A stretch of DNA of 13,787 nt, taken from contig JAEWVL010000263.1 in the NCBI GenBank assembly GCA_023396665.1, positions 1-13,787 on the forward strand, given 5' to 3'. Positions within the stretch are counted from its first letter, which is position 1, and every line of letters begins with the position of its first letter. The notes below the pieces were generated by a model. That model searched no databases. It was not told the origin of the DNA and saw nothing but the letters and a program-made list of their open reading frames with translations. Of the stretch, positions 1 through 5,928 are shown piece after piece. The translations under genes and the position numbers were made by a program. This stretch comes from Spirochaetota bacterium (GTDB lineage Bacteria; Spirochaetota; UBA4802; JAFGJZ01).

Positions 1-251
1 TGGTCTCAGACGAGGTCAAGAAGCTTTCAGAGAATACACAGCAGGAGATTTCAAAGATCAATCCCTTTGCCGGAAGGCTGCATGATGTTGTCGAGCAGAT
101 GAACGATTCGGCTTCGATGCTCTATGACAAATTCAGGATAATGTCAGATCTGACCCGCGAGGTGACAACAGCGACCGAAGAGATGGCGTCGAGCACAAGC
201 CAGGTGTATGGGGAAATACAGCGTCTGGCCGCCGAAGAGGACGAGCGTTGA
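1..251 (+). CDS. Methyl-accepting chemotaxis protein, C-terminal fragment
   Basis: The frame is open from the left edge and stops with TGA at 249-251, giving about 82 residues; the 5' part lies outside the window. The visible start, SDEVKKLSENTQQEI, is the conserved helix just after the signalling hairpin tip of chemotaxis receptors (usual form VADEVRKLAE). It is followed by amphipathic helix with TEEMASSTSQV, typical of the C-terminal arm of the cytoplasmic coiled coil that signals to CheA and CheW. The end (EEDER) shows no pentapeptide tether of the NWETF kind. Whether it has a periplasmic sensor or is soluble cannot be seen. It is convergent with the HD-GYP gene. The family call is firm; the signal sensed is unknown. 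Confidence 0.85.
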   Translation, partial: VSDEVKKLSENTQQEISKINPFAGRLHDVVEQMNDSASMLYDKFRIMSDLTREVTTATEEMASSTSQVYGEIQRLAAEEDER

Positions 252-269
252 CAGACCGTCTATCGGCAG

Positions 270-299
270 AAAAATACTTACCGTATCAAACTGATGCGG
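270..299 (-). terminator. Possible terminator of the HD-GYP cassette
   Basis: The arms CCGTATCA (281-288) and TGATGCGG (292-299) pair over 8 bp, with one G-U type pair and a 3-nt loop. Read on the minus strand, the hairpin starts 16 nt past the HD-GYP stop codon. A five-T run (complement of 271-275) follows after a short gap of a few bases rather than directly, so efficiency is uncertain. It lies between two convergent genes and could serve either. Confidence 0.4.
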
Positions 300-315
300 G
301 GGGATATGGTTTAGA

Positions 316-1479
316 TCAAAGCGCTTCGGTTAGGTTAATCCCCGCTTCATCCTCATCGAGTGAATTGACGATGTAGAGCTTCTGTTCTTCAAGAAGATTA
401 ACGATTTCTATACCCTTGATGCGGTTTCCCTTTTCATCCTTGAGAACCTTCACCACGGGACGCATGGGATTGTTCTGAAACGATCCCACAACGATTCCGA
501 TTTTCTGGTTGTTGAGCAATACAAGCGATCCGATCGGATAAACGGAGAGAACCGATATGAATACGCGCAGAATGACCGGGTCAAATTTACCCGACCCTGA
601 CGATACCAGTTCTTTCATCGCCTTGTAATAATAACATCTCGGACGGTAACTTCTGTCTTCGACGAGTGCTTCGTAGTTATCCGCAACAGCGGCGATACGG
701 GCAAATTCGGTGATGTCTATCCCCTTCATCTTGCGGGGGTATCCCTGTCCGTTGTATTGTTCGTGATGCTGCAATGAAATCGTCGCCGCTTCCTCAGAAA
801 TCGAACCCAGCGATTTGAGAACCTGATATCCCTGAACAGGATGCATCTTGATCTGAGTCAGTTCCCTTTCAGAGAGATTCATTTCCTTGTTAAGGATGTA
901 TCCGGGTATCTGTACCATGCCGGCGTTCAGCAGCATAGTACCCGTTCCGAGCTGTATCATCTTCTCAAGATCGTATTTAAGCCCGATACCGATTATGAGC
1001 GCATAGATGGATGTGTTAACCGCGTGAACGACAAGATGATCCTTGTTGTAATCCAAACCGACGGTGTATAGAAAAATATTACGGTTCTGAACCAGTAACT
1101 CAATTATGCCGGTGATCCGCTTTTGCAGTTCTGCCGGCGAGAAGTTTCTGTTGTTCCGTATGGCAGTGTGTATCTTGGTAACTTCGGAACAGCACTTTTC
1201 GTAAACCTCCACAAATTTGTCTTTGAGCGACAGCAGCAGATTGTAGTCGTCGAGAATCTTGACATACTGTTCTGACAGTTCGCTTTTCCCCCCGATCTCA
1301 TGGGCGAGCATCAATTCGCCGTCGGTCTGCACTTCTGCGATGCCCCATTTCATGAGGCGACGTATATCGTCGTCTTTCAGGGGAACATTCGCCCCAACGA
1401 GCATGTTGCTTGAATCGATGAAAACGGGTTTCGTAAAGCGCATCCCCTGTTTTAATTCGTTAATCGGAATGCGTTTCAT
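316..1479 (-). CDS. HD-GYP domain protein with degenerate HD dyad
   Basis: A 387-residue protein of the HD-GYP family, whose active members hydrolyse cyclic di-GMP using a di- or tri-metal centre. Residues 1-55 (MKRIPINELKQGM start) resemble the small N-terminal domain often found on such proteins. The HD-GYP domain spans about 130-310: H152, H213 in KMHP, HHE at 238-240, NGQGYP at 243-248 and VADNYEAL at 265-272 are present. At the expected HDxGK/M position the sequence reads LNAGM (184-188), so the His-Asp metal dyad is replaced by Leu-Asn. It may therefore be a nucleotide sensor or scaffold rather than an enzyme. Residues 315-365 form a beta-rich tail seen in related proteins. ATG start with an AAGGA-type ribosome site about 9 nt upstream; the gene overlaps the FlhB-like gene by 20 nt, suggesting translational coupling. 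Confidence 0.88.
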   Translation of the reverse strand: MKRIPINELKQGMRFTKPVFIDSSNMLVGANVPLKDDDIRRLMKWGIAEVQTDGELMLAHEIGGKSELSEQYVKILDDYNLLLSLKDKFVEVYEKCCSEVTKIHTAIRNNRNFSPAELQKRITGIIELLVQNRNIFLYTVGLDYNKDHLVVHAVNTSIYALIIGIGLKYDLEKMIQLGTGTMLLNAGMVQIPGYILNKEMNLSERELTQIKMHPVQGYQVLKSLGSISEEAATISLQHHEQYNGQGYPRKMKGIDITEFARIAAVADNYEALVEDRSYRPRCYYYKAMKELVSSGSGKFDPVILRVFISVLSVYPIGSLVLLNNQKIGIVVGSFQNNPMRPVVKVLKDEKGNRIKGIEIVNLLEEQKLYIVNSLDEDEAGINLTEAL

Positions 1480-1744
1480 TTCGGGTATCCTTATAGGTGA
1501 GATAACAGAATGCTATCACTTCGGCAACGGCCTGATAGAGCGCTTCTGGTATACAACTTTGCACTGGAAGCGCCACGAGCGAGGCGCTTAAAGCCGGTTC
1601 GCAAAGAACCGGGATATCATGCGACTGCGCCTCGGTGATAATGCGCTCCGCGATGATACCTTTTCCCGAGGCGACTATCTTCGGAGCCACATCCCCCTCA
1701 TGATATGATAGCGCTGCGGCAATTTTCTTTCCTGATCGCTTCAT
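1460..1744 (-). CDS. Free-standing FlhB C-terminal domain homologue (YlqH/FlhX type)
   Basis: A 94-residue protein matching the cytoplasmic C-terminal domain of FlhB/YscU, the switch that changes flagellar or type III export from hook to filament substrates. Visible motifs are AAALSYHEGDVAPKIVASGKG (residues 9-29; FlhB has AVALKY..APxVVAKG), IAERI, and DIPVLCEPALSASL (43-56; FlhB has IPIVENPPLARAL). The four-helix membrane half and the NPTH self-cleavage site are absent, so it resembles the fragment FlhB leaves after cleavage. I chose ATG at 1744, because the family fold starts there; an extended frame to 1828 only overlaps the upstream gene. GGAGG lies 12 nt upstream, rather far. It sits 19 nt after the FliK-like gene and overlaps the HD-GYP gene. 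Homologues include B. subtilis YlqH and Helicobacter FlhX; the role here is inferred. Confidence 0.85.
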   Translation of the reverse strand: MKRSGKKIAAALSYHEGDVAPKIVASGKGIIAERIITEAQSHDIPVLCEPALSASLVALPVQSCIPEALYQAVAEVIAFCYLTYKDTRNETHSD

Positions 1745-1763
1745 GTCGGCTATATGCCTCCGC

Positions 1764-2591
1764 TTAAGCTGTATAATCAACAATATTTTTGTTTGCGGTA
1801 TTCTCGATCTCGACGAGCAATAAATCAAATAATTCCCGTTTTGACAAAATCTGTAAACTCATTTCGATACCCTTTTGCCGCAGGCGTTCCCCGAAAGAAG
1901 CACACCCTGCGCTTAAAGCCTTGCGAAGGGCTACATCGTCACAATAGAGAAAAATATCGCTGCAGCTGCCGTTCTGCCTTGCGGTAAGCTCAATTTCTGA
2001 ATCGCCCAGTTCGAAGACGGCGTAATAGAGACCCTCCCGCTCGATTGTGCCTGCGACAAGTGTTTCCGTCTCATCTTCGAGCAGAAGATATGAGTACTCA
2101 TTCAGCATCGCCGCAGCATTAGCGGTAAGCGCAGTCAGGTCTTCTTCGGCGATTTTCTTCACCTCTCTCGCACAATCTCGGGGCCGTCTGCGCTTTCGCT
2201 CAGTATCCTCTTTGTCGTTTTTTTGCGACCAAAGAAGAAGATCGTAGACACTTTCCGCCTCTTTTTGAGCGATTAACTGTCGCAAGAGGGGCAAGGCGAT
2301 TCCGAGATGCCCGCTCAAGGGCTTTGATGTGTTTTCCGGCTCTTCATTCATTGTACGGAATCGCAATTGTTCATCACTTTTGAAAAGTATCTTTAACTTG
2401 ATGGTGTCTGATTTTGGCACACCGCCTTCAAAGAAAGTGTTTATCTTGTTGCCGAATAGATTCAGCACCGCAACGTTCTTATTGATGCGTTCGAGTACGC
2501 TTGTGCTGATGATGTCTCCAACTCGAAGCGCAGATAGTTTTCTGTTTCTCGAAAGCGCTCCCTGCAGCATTATCGTATTTTCAATTTTCAC
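1764..2591 (-). CDS. FliK-like flagellar hook-length control family protein (YlqG type)
   Basis: A 275-residue protein with the architecture of small FliK-like proteins. Residues 20-70 form a beta-rich, OB-like segment (LRVGDIISTSVLERIN...), common at the N-terminus of this group. A charged linker at 122-148 (KNDKEDTERKRRRPRD) follows, then a C-terminal region 180-255 with the pattern of the FliK C-terminal domain: paired strands (YYAVFELGDSEIELTARQ), a helix with LRKALSAGCASFGERLRQKGIE, and a last strand. FliK proteins sense hook length and signal to FlhB, and the next gene encodes a FlhB-type domain, which supports the call. Start is GTG at 2591 with no strong ribosome site; ATG at 2570 is an alternative, and an in-frame TAG lies just upstream. 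The assignment rests on pattern and synteny, not on strict motifs. Confidence 0.6.
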   Translation of the reverse strand: MKIENTIMLQGALSRNRKLSALRVGDIISTSVLERINKNVAVLNLFGNKINTFFEGGVPKSDTIKLKILFKSDEQLRFRTMNEEPENTSKPLSGHLGIALPLLRQLIAQKEAESVYDLLLWSQKNDKEDTERKRRRPRDCAREVKKIAEEDLTALTANAAAMLNEYSYLLLEDETETLVAGTIEREGLYYAVFELGDSEIELTARQNGSCSDIFLYCDDVALRKALSAGCASFGERLRQKGIEMSLQILSKRELFDLLLVEIENTANKNIVDYTA

Positions 2592-2900
2592 CGGAGCACC
2601 GCCCGAATCGAGACATTGAAGTAAGAGCTAAGGTAATCGGGCCTGTTACACAAAGGGCAGCTCTGAGTGCATAATCCCCAGCATCATAAACCTGATGAGA
2701 ACCTTTCAAGCCTTGTCGCCTGTACGATCGGCCGATTCGGGCACCACACTTTATCACATGGAATTGAACAGAGAAAAATCGATCGGTGCACGAGCTCTTA
2801 CGTGAAATATCGGATTAATCTGTACATTGCAACTATATTTTATACAGCGAAAATCGCAATAATCGGCAAAATTTTGTCTATTTTTTTGTGAGGTGTAAAA
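2592..2900. other. Non-coding gap between rnhB and the FliK-like gene
   Basis: About 309 bases separate the end of rnhB from the start of the FliK-like gene, both on the minus strand, so the latter is probably a separate transcription unit with a long leader. I see A/T-rich sequence after rnhB, a weak flagellar-sigma-like promoter (separate entry), and only short hairpins such as CATCA/TGATG near 2683-2698. No clear terminator follows rnhB. The 74-codon plus-strand frame inside has no recognisable protein or ribosome site. No known riboswitch or RNA motif was recognised. Confidence 0.6.
2860..2886 (-). promoter_or_regulatory. Candidate sigma28 (FliA/WhiG-type) promoter
   Basis: On the minus strand the -10-like element GCCGATTA (complement of 2860-2867) differs from the flagellar sigma28 consensus GCCGATAA at one base. 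Fifteen bases upstream is AAAA (complement of 2883-2886), one base off TAAA. Transcription would lead into the FliK-like/FlhB-like/HD-GYP cassette through a leader of roughly 260 nt. The -35 match lies in an A-run and could be chance. A sigma70-like TATAAA also occurs nearby (complement of about 2838-2843) with a poor -35. Confidence 0.3.
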
Positions 2901-3560
2901 TTACAACCGTTGAGGGGTATTCATTTGCAAAACTTTCTCTAATTTGCTTTGTCGTACCGGTTCATAACTTTGTCTGTGCAGTGGAGAAGGTCCGTGCTGC
3001 ATAAGCGCTTCTCTGTGAAGTGCGGTTCCATAGCCCTTATGAATTTCAAAATGGTAAAGCGGGTACTCCCGTGCGAGTTTACACATTTCTCTGTCCCGTA
3101 AAACCTTTGCAACGATAGAAGCGGCGGCAACCGAATACGAAAGCGAGTCCGCCTTCGGATGACATTCACAGGGGGTTTTTACACCGAAAGAACACTTGCC
3201 GTCGAGCAGCAACATCGCAATCGGCTTTGCAAACGCTCTCATGCAGCGCTCAATACCGATTCTTGTCGCGGCTGTTAATCCCTGTGTGTCGATTATATCC
3301 GCAGAAACCGCAGCATATGACCAGTGACTAGCATGGGATGTAATCGTTTCGAAGAGCAGTTCACGCTTTTTCGGGCTAAGCTGTTTTGAATCGTTTATTG
3401 ATGATATGAGTTGCGGGGGATCCGCTATTGTATCAGGGGAGAATACGACCATGGCCACATACAGAGGGCCGGCCCAGGACCCGCGCCCGGCCTCATCAAC
3501 TCCCGCAACGGGATAGTTCCCCGTTGCGAGATGACGGCATTCAAGCGCAAAGTCGGGCAC
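2901..3560 (-). CDS. rnhB: Ribonuclease HII
   Basis: A 219-residue RNase HII, which nicks RNA in RNA/DNA hybrids and at single ribonucleotides in DNA. The active-site motif GVDEAGRG is at residues 20-27 (D22, E23). The further metal ligands expected from E. coli are D120 in LLLDGK and D138 in KADS, followed by the family segment AAASIVAKVLRD (145-156) and HKGYGT (174-179) with the Tyr that reads the ribonucleotide junction. Length is normal. The start is GTG at 3560: AGGA lies 7 nt upstream within AAATAGGAC, overlapping the rplS stop codon, and the two genes are 9 nt apart. It is the last gene of the rpsP operon. Confidence 0.96.
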   Translation of the reverse strand: MPDFALECRHLATGNYPVAGVDEAGRGSWAGPLYVAMVVFSPDTIADPPQLISSINDSKQLSPKKRELLFETITSHASHWSYAAVSADIIDTQGLTAATRIGIERCMRAFAKPIAMLLLDGKCSFGVKTPCECHPKADSLSYSVAAASIVAKVLRDREMCKLAREYPLYHFEIHKGYGTALHREALMQHGPSPLHRQSYEPVRQSKLEKVLQMNTPQRL

Positions 3561-3569
3561 CCGTAAGTC

Positions 3570-3926
3570 CTATTTGCTGACTTTTCTGCGCTCTTTCAGG
3601 CGGCTGGCTTTTCCGCGGAGATCGCGAAGATAGTAGAGTTTCGCACGACGTACCTTTGCACTGCGTACAACCTCGATTTTCGCGATTCTGGGTGAATGAA
3701 GGGGGAATACCCTTTCGACTCCAACATCATATGAAATTCGGCGTACAGTAAATGTCTTTCCGGCGCCTCTGTTATTCATTGCGATGACAACACCCTCATA
3801 AACCTGAACACGCTCACGGGTTCCCTCGACGATCTTGTAATGAACGCGAACAGTATCGCCTATTTCGAAAATAAGTTCTCTTTGTTCGGGTAAAAGCTCA
3901 AGTCCGAGCTGATCTACAAATTCCAT
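3570..3926 (-). CDS. rplS: 50S ribosomal protein L19
   Basis: A 118-residue protein matching bacterial L19, a large-subunit protein at the 30S-50S interface. Diagnostic segments are FEIGDTVRVHYKIVEG (25-40), RVQVYEGVVIA (residues 39-49), FTVRRISYDVGVERVFPLHS (59-78) and a basic C-terminus AKLYYLRDLRGKASRLKERR. ATG at 3926 is preceded by GAGAGG with a 6-nt spacer. It follows trmD by 62 nt and precedes rnhB by 9 nt, as in many bacteria. In Bacillus the GTPase gene rbgA comes between rplS and rnhB; it is absent here. Confidence 0.98.
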   Translation of the reverse strand: MEFVDQLGLELLPEQRELIFEIGDTVRVHYKIVEGTRERVQVYEGVVIAMNNRGAGKTFTVRRISYDVGVERVFPLHSPRIAKIEVVRSAKVRRAKLYYLRDLRGKASRLKERRKVSK

Positions 3927-3988
3927 CTTTTGCCTCTCTGATATTCCATTAACGTTTACACCGCATTGCCATAAGGCGAACAGCGTAA

Positions 3989-4690
3989 TTATTTTTCGTC
4001 TTTATACCGCTTTTGGTAAGACTCCATTAAATCGGGCCGTACCCTTGCGGTTTTCTCAAGCGAACGCTCCAATCGCCATTTTCGAATCAGAGCGTGGTTG
4101 CCGCTTAATAGCACCTCGGGTACCCGCATCCCCTCAATTTCCTCGGGGCGGGTATAGTGGGGATATTCGAGTAATCCCTCTTCAAAACTCTCTTCTTTCA
4201 GAGACTCCGCATTTGACATAAAACCCGGTATATGTCTCGCAACTGCGTCAACAATAACCAAAGCGGCGAATTCTCCACCGGAGAGCACGTAATCGCCGAT
4301 TGAAATCTCGTCATGTACGTAGCGCTCGCAAACCCGTTGATCGACTCCCTCGTAATGACCGCAAATAAGGGTTAAGCGATCCTGTTTCGAGAGTTCGTGA
4401 ACCAGAGGCGCCGTCAGCGGCCTGCCTGAGGCTGATGTCAACAGGGTTCGTCCGCGGTCTTCAATCGATTCAAGGCAGCGAAACAGAGGTTCGGTTTTCA
4501 GAACCATTCCGCTGCCGCCGCCATACGGATAATCATCACAACGGCGAAACTTGTCATCGGAATAATCTCTCAGGTCTATGATTGAAACTGAGAGAAGACC
4601 ATTGTGAATGCATTTTCCCAGAAGTCCGCTCTTGAACGGAGAGTCAAAGAAATCGGGGAAAAGCGTAATAATGTCAATATGCCCGATCAT
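3989..4690 (-). CDS. trmD: tRNA (guanine-N1-)-methyltransferase
   Basis: A 233-residue TrmD, which methylates G37 beside the anticodon using S-adenosylmethionine and so prevents frameshifting. Motifs are IDIITLFPDFF (5-15), DDYPYGGGSGMVLK (52-65), the trefoil-knot cofactor site LICGHYEGVDQRV (108-120) and SIGDYVLSGGE (130-140), then EYPHYTRP (175-182) and VPEVLLSGNHA (190-200). The base expected at E. coli Asp169, aligned by eye on SF...PHYTRP, is Glu167 here, a conservative change. The ATG at 4690 overlaps the rimM stop in ATGA, indicating translational coupling. Length and context are normal for the family. Confidence 0.97.
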   Translation of the reverse strand: MIGHIDIITLFPDFFDSPFKSGLLGKCIHNGLLSVSIIDLRDYSDDKFRRCDDYPYGGGSGMVLKTEPLFRCLESIEDRGRTLLTSASGRPLTAPLVHELSKQDRLTLICGHYEGVDQRVCERYVHDEISIGDYVLSGGEFAALVIVDAVARHIPGFMSNAESLKEESFEEGLLEYPHYTRPEEIEGMRVPEVLLSGNHALIRKWRLERSLEKTARVRPDLMESYQKRYKDEK

Positions 4691-5208
4691 AACTCGTCAA
4701 AAAGACCCTCGGGCGGGGTCACATCCAGCCGGCCCTCCGACAGACGCGCTGTGGAAACCATGTTTCCGACAAAAGGAACAAGCACGCTTCGACCGTCTTT
4801 CAGTATCTCAAGAAGGTGACCACCGCCACCTTCGATTATATCATTCACTTCCCCGAAGTAAAGATCATCAACGTAAACCTTTGCTTTGGCAAGATCGCTG
4901 AAGTGAAAAACATCCGCTTCGAGTTCGCTGTCGTAAAGATGCAAGTCTGAAGCTGGTATGCAAAGCGAGCTTTTTATCAGTGAAGCCGCTTCTTCGGGGC
5001 TTGTAATCCCTTTCAGAAAAAGAACGGGGGTTTTGGCTGAATACATGAACCGCTGAACTGTATATTCCTTTACCTGACCGTCTTTAAGCGCGAGCAAGCT
5101 GTTTTCAGCTGCAAAACGCTGCATTATATCGGTTTCGAGAGCAAGCTTTACGCCCCCTTTTAAACCGAATACAGCGGTAATCTTTGCGACTGTAATTAAT
5201 TCATTCAA
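4687..5208 (-). CDS. rimM: 16S rRNA processing protein RimM
   Basis: A 173-residue RimM, a ribosome maturation factor that binds S19 and helps form the 30S head. The N-terminal RimM domain begins ITVAKITAVFGLKGGVKL (residues 5-22), and the C-terminal PRC-barrel includes VDDLYFGEVNDIIEGGGG (112-129) and VLVPFVGNMV (141-150). The start is TTG at 5208, overlapping the khpA stop as TTGA; GGAAA upstream is a modest ribosome site, so translation probably depends on coupling. The nearby ATG at 5204 is out of frame. It ends in ATGA with trmD. Confidence 0.95.
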   Translation of the reverse strand: MNELITVAKITAVFGLKGGVKLALETDIMQRFAAENSLLALKDGQVKEYTVQRFMYSAKTPVLFLKGITSPEEAASLIKSSLCIPASDLHLYDSELEADVFHFSDLAKAKVYVDDLYFGEVNDIIEGGGGHLLEILKDGRSVLVPFVGNMVSTARLSEGRLDVTPPEGLFDEL

Positions 5209-5441
5209 TCAAGTATTTCCAAAACAACCCGTTTGCCGGATTTTGTGGCTGAAGCGGACAAAACAGTTCGCACCGCCCTGGCAATTCTTCCGTGTTTTCC
5301 GATAACTTTACCGATATCGTCTTTCGCCACACTTAACTCTAGAATTGTTGATTTTTCGCCTTCAATTTGCTTGATCTGAACTTTGTCAGGCGCATCAACA
5401 AGCGATCGAACCATAAACCCGACAAGATCTTTGTAATCCAT
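5205..5441 (-). CDS. khpA: KH-domain RNA-binding protein (KhpA/YlqC family)
   Basis: A 78-residue single KH-domain protein. It begins MDYKDLVGFMVRSLVDAPDK and contains the RNA-binding GxxG loop GKHG at residues 48-51, followed by the helix RIARAVRTVLSA. Homologues (B. subtilis YlqC, pneumococcal KhpA) pair with KhpB and bind RNA broadly. I chose ATG at 5441 because ACGGAG stands 6 nt upstream and the length then fits the family; the frame extends upstream to 5486, but only into the rpsP coding end. It follows rpsP by 17 nt and overlaps rimM by 4 nt. Confidence 0.93.
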   Translation of the reverse strand: MDYKDLVGFMVRSLVDAPDKVQIKQIEGEKSTILELSVAKDDIGKVIGKHGRIARAVRTVLSASATKSGKRVVLEILD

Positions 5442-5458
5442 AGCCGACTCCGTCCGGT

Positions 5459-5719
5459 TTATTTCGCCGTTTTGTATTTCGTCCAAATACCGTTTTTCTT
5501 AAGCAGGCTGAGAATAGTTACCGACGGCTGCGCACCATTCTTGAGCCATTTCACCACTTTTTCCTCATCAATCACGAACTGATCGGTGCTTGCAATGGGC
5601 TGATATCTTCCAAGACTATCTAGAACATCACTGTCCCGACGTTTGCGAGAATCAACCGCAACGATACGGTAAGCGGGACTGTTTTTTGCACCGACTCTCT
5701 GCAGTCTGATTTTAACCAC
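5459..5719 (-). CDS. rpsP: 30S ribosomal protein S16
   Basis: An 86-residue S16, which binds 16S rRNA early in 30S assembly. The N-terminus VKIRLQRVGAKNSPAYRIVA and the following DSRKRRDS and LGRYQP are diagnostic. The start is GTG at 5719, with a consensus GGAGG (complement of 5727-5731) 7 nt upstream; an upstream in-frame ATG at 5761 would add 14 residues not found in S16. First gene of the rpsP-khpA-rimM-trmD-rplS-rnhB operon, reading from the promoter at 5832-5859. Confidence 0.97.
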   Translation of the reverse strand: MVKIRLQRVGAKNSPAYRIVAVDSRKRRDSDVLDSLGRYQPIASTDQFVIDEEKVVKWLKNGAQPSVTILSLLKKNGIWTKYKTAK

Positions 5720-5831
5720 TGGAATTCCTCCGGATAAACTGTATAATAGCTGATATACCACACACCGCCGTATAAAGCGATGTTAATCATCGTATCAGGC
5801 GCTGAACGTATATGACAATACGCGAAAGACA

Positions 5832-5859
5832 ATTATCAGAAATCGCCCTGTAGTGTCAA
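5832..5859 (-). promoter_or_regulatory. Sigma70-type promoter of the rpsP operon
   Basis: On the minus strand a perfect -35 TTGACA (complement of 5854-5859) is followed after 16 nt by GATAAT (complement of 5832-5837), one base from consensus. Transcription would begin near 5825, leaving a leader of about 105 nt before rpsP. The leader contains a small CGATG/CATCG hairpin (5778-5792). A weaker TTGTCA...TACGAT pair lies further downstream. Confidence 0.72.
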
Positions 5860-5877
5860 TAGATTAATTTTCTTCAT

Positions 5878-5922
5878 AAAGAAGAACAAACCGGAGAGGA
5901 TACGATCGAATACTCCGGTTTG
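5878..5922 (-). terminator. Rho-independent terminator after the PASTA gene
   Basis: A perfect 10-bp stem, CAAACCGGAG (5887-5896) with CTCCGGTTTG (5913-5922), encloses a 16-nt loop. On the minus strand it begins 6 nt after the PASTA gene stop codon and is followed directly by TTCTTCTTT. It separates the PASTA/cheD block from the rpsP promoter. Confidence 0.8.
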
Positions 5923-5928
5923 AAAAGG

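Noticed and set aside
1745..1828. Upstream extension of the FlhB-like gene by 28 codons.
   Set aside because: The added residues do not resemble the family and would overlap the FliK-like gene end.
2692..2698. CTGATGA, the first core box of a hammerhead ribozyme, on the plus strand.
   Set aside because: No GAAA box or pairing stems follow at the required positions, so the match is chance.
2667..2891. A 74-codon plus-strand open frame in the gap after rnhB.
   Set aside because: No ribosome site, no recognisable motif, and opposite to the strand of the surrounding genes.
2592..2900. Cyclic-di-GMP riboswitch ahead of the HD-GYP cassette.
   Set aside because: I looked for GEMM-type conserved segments and found none.
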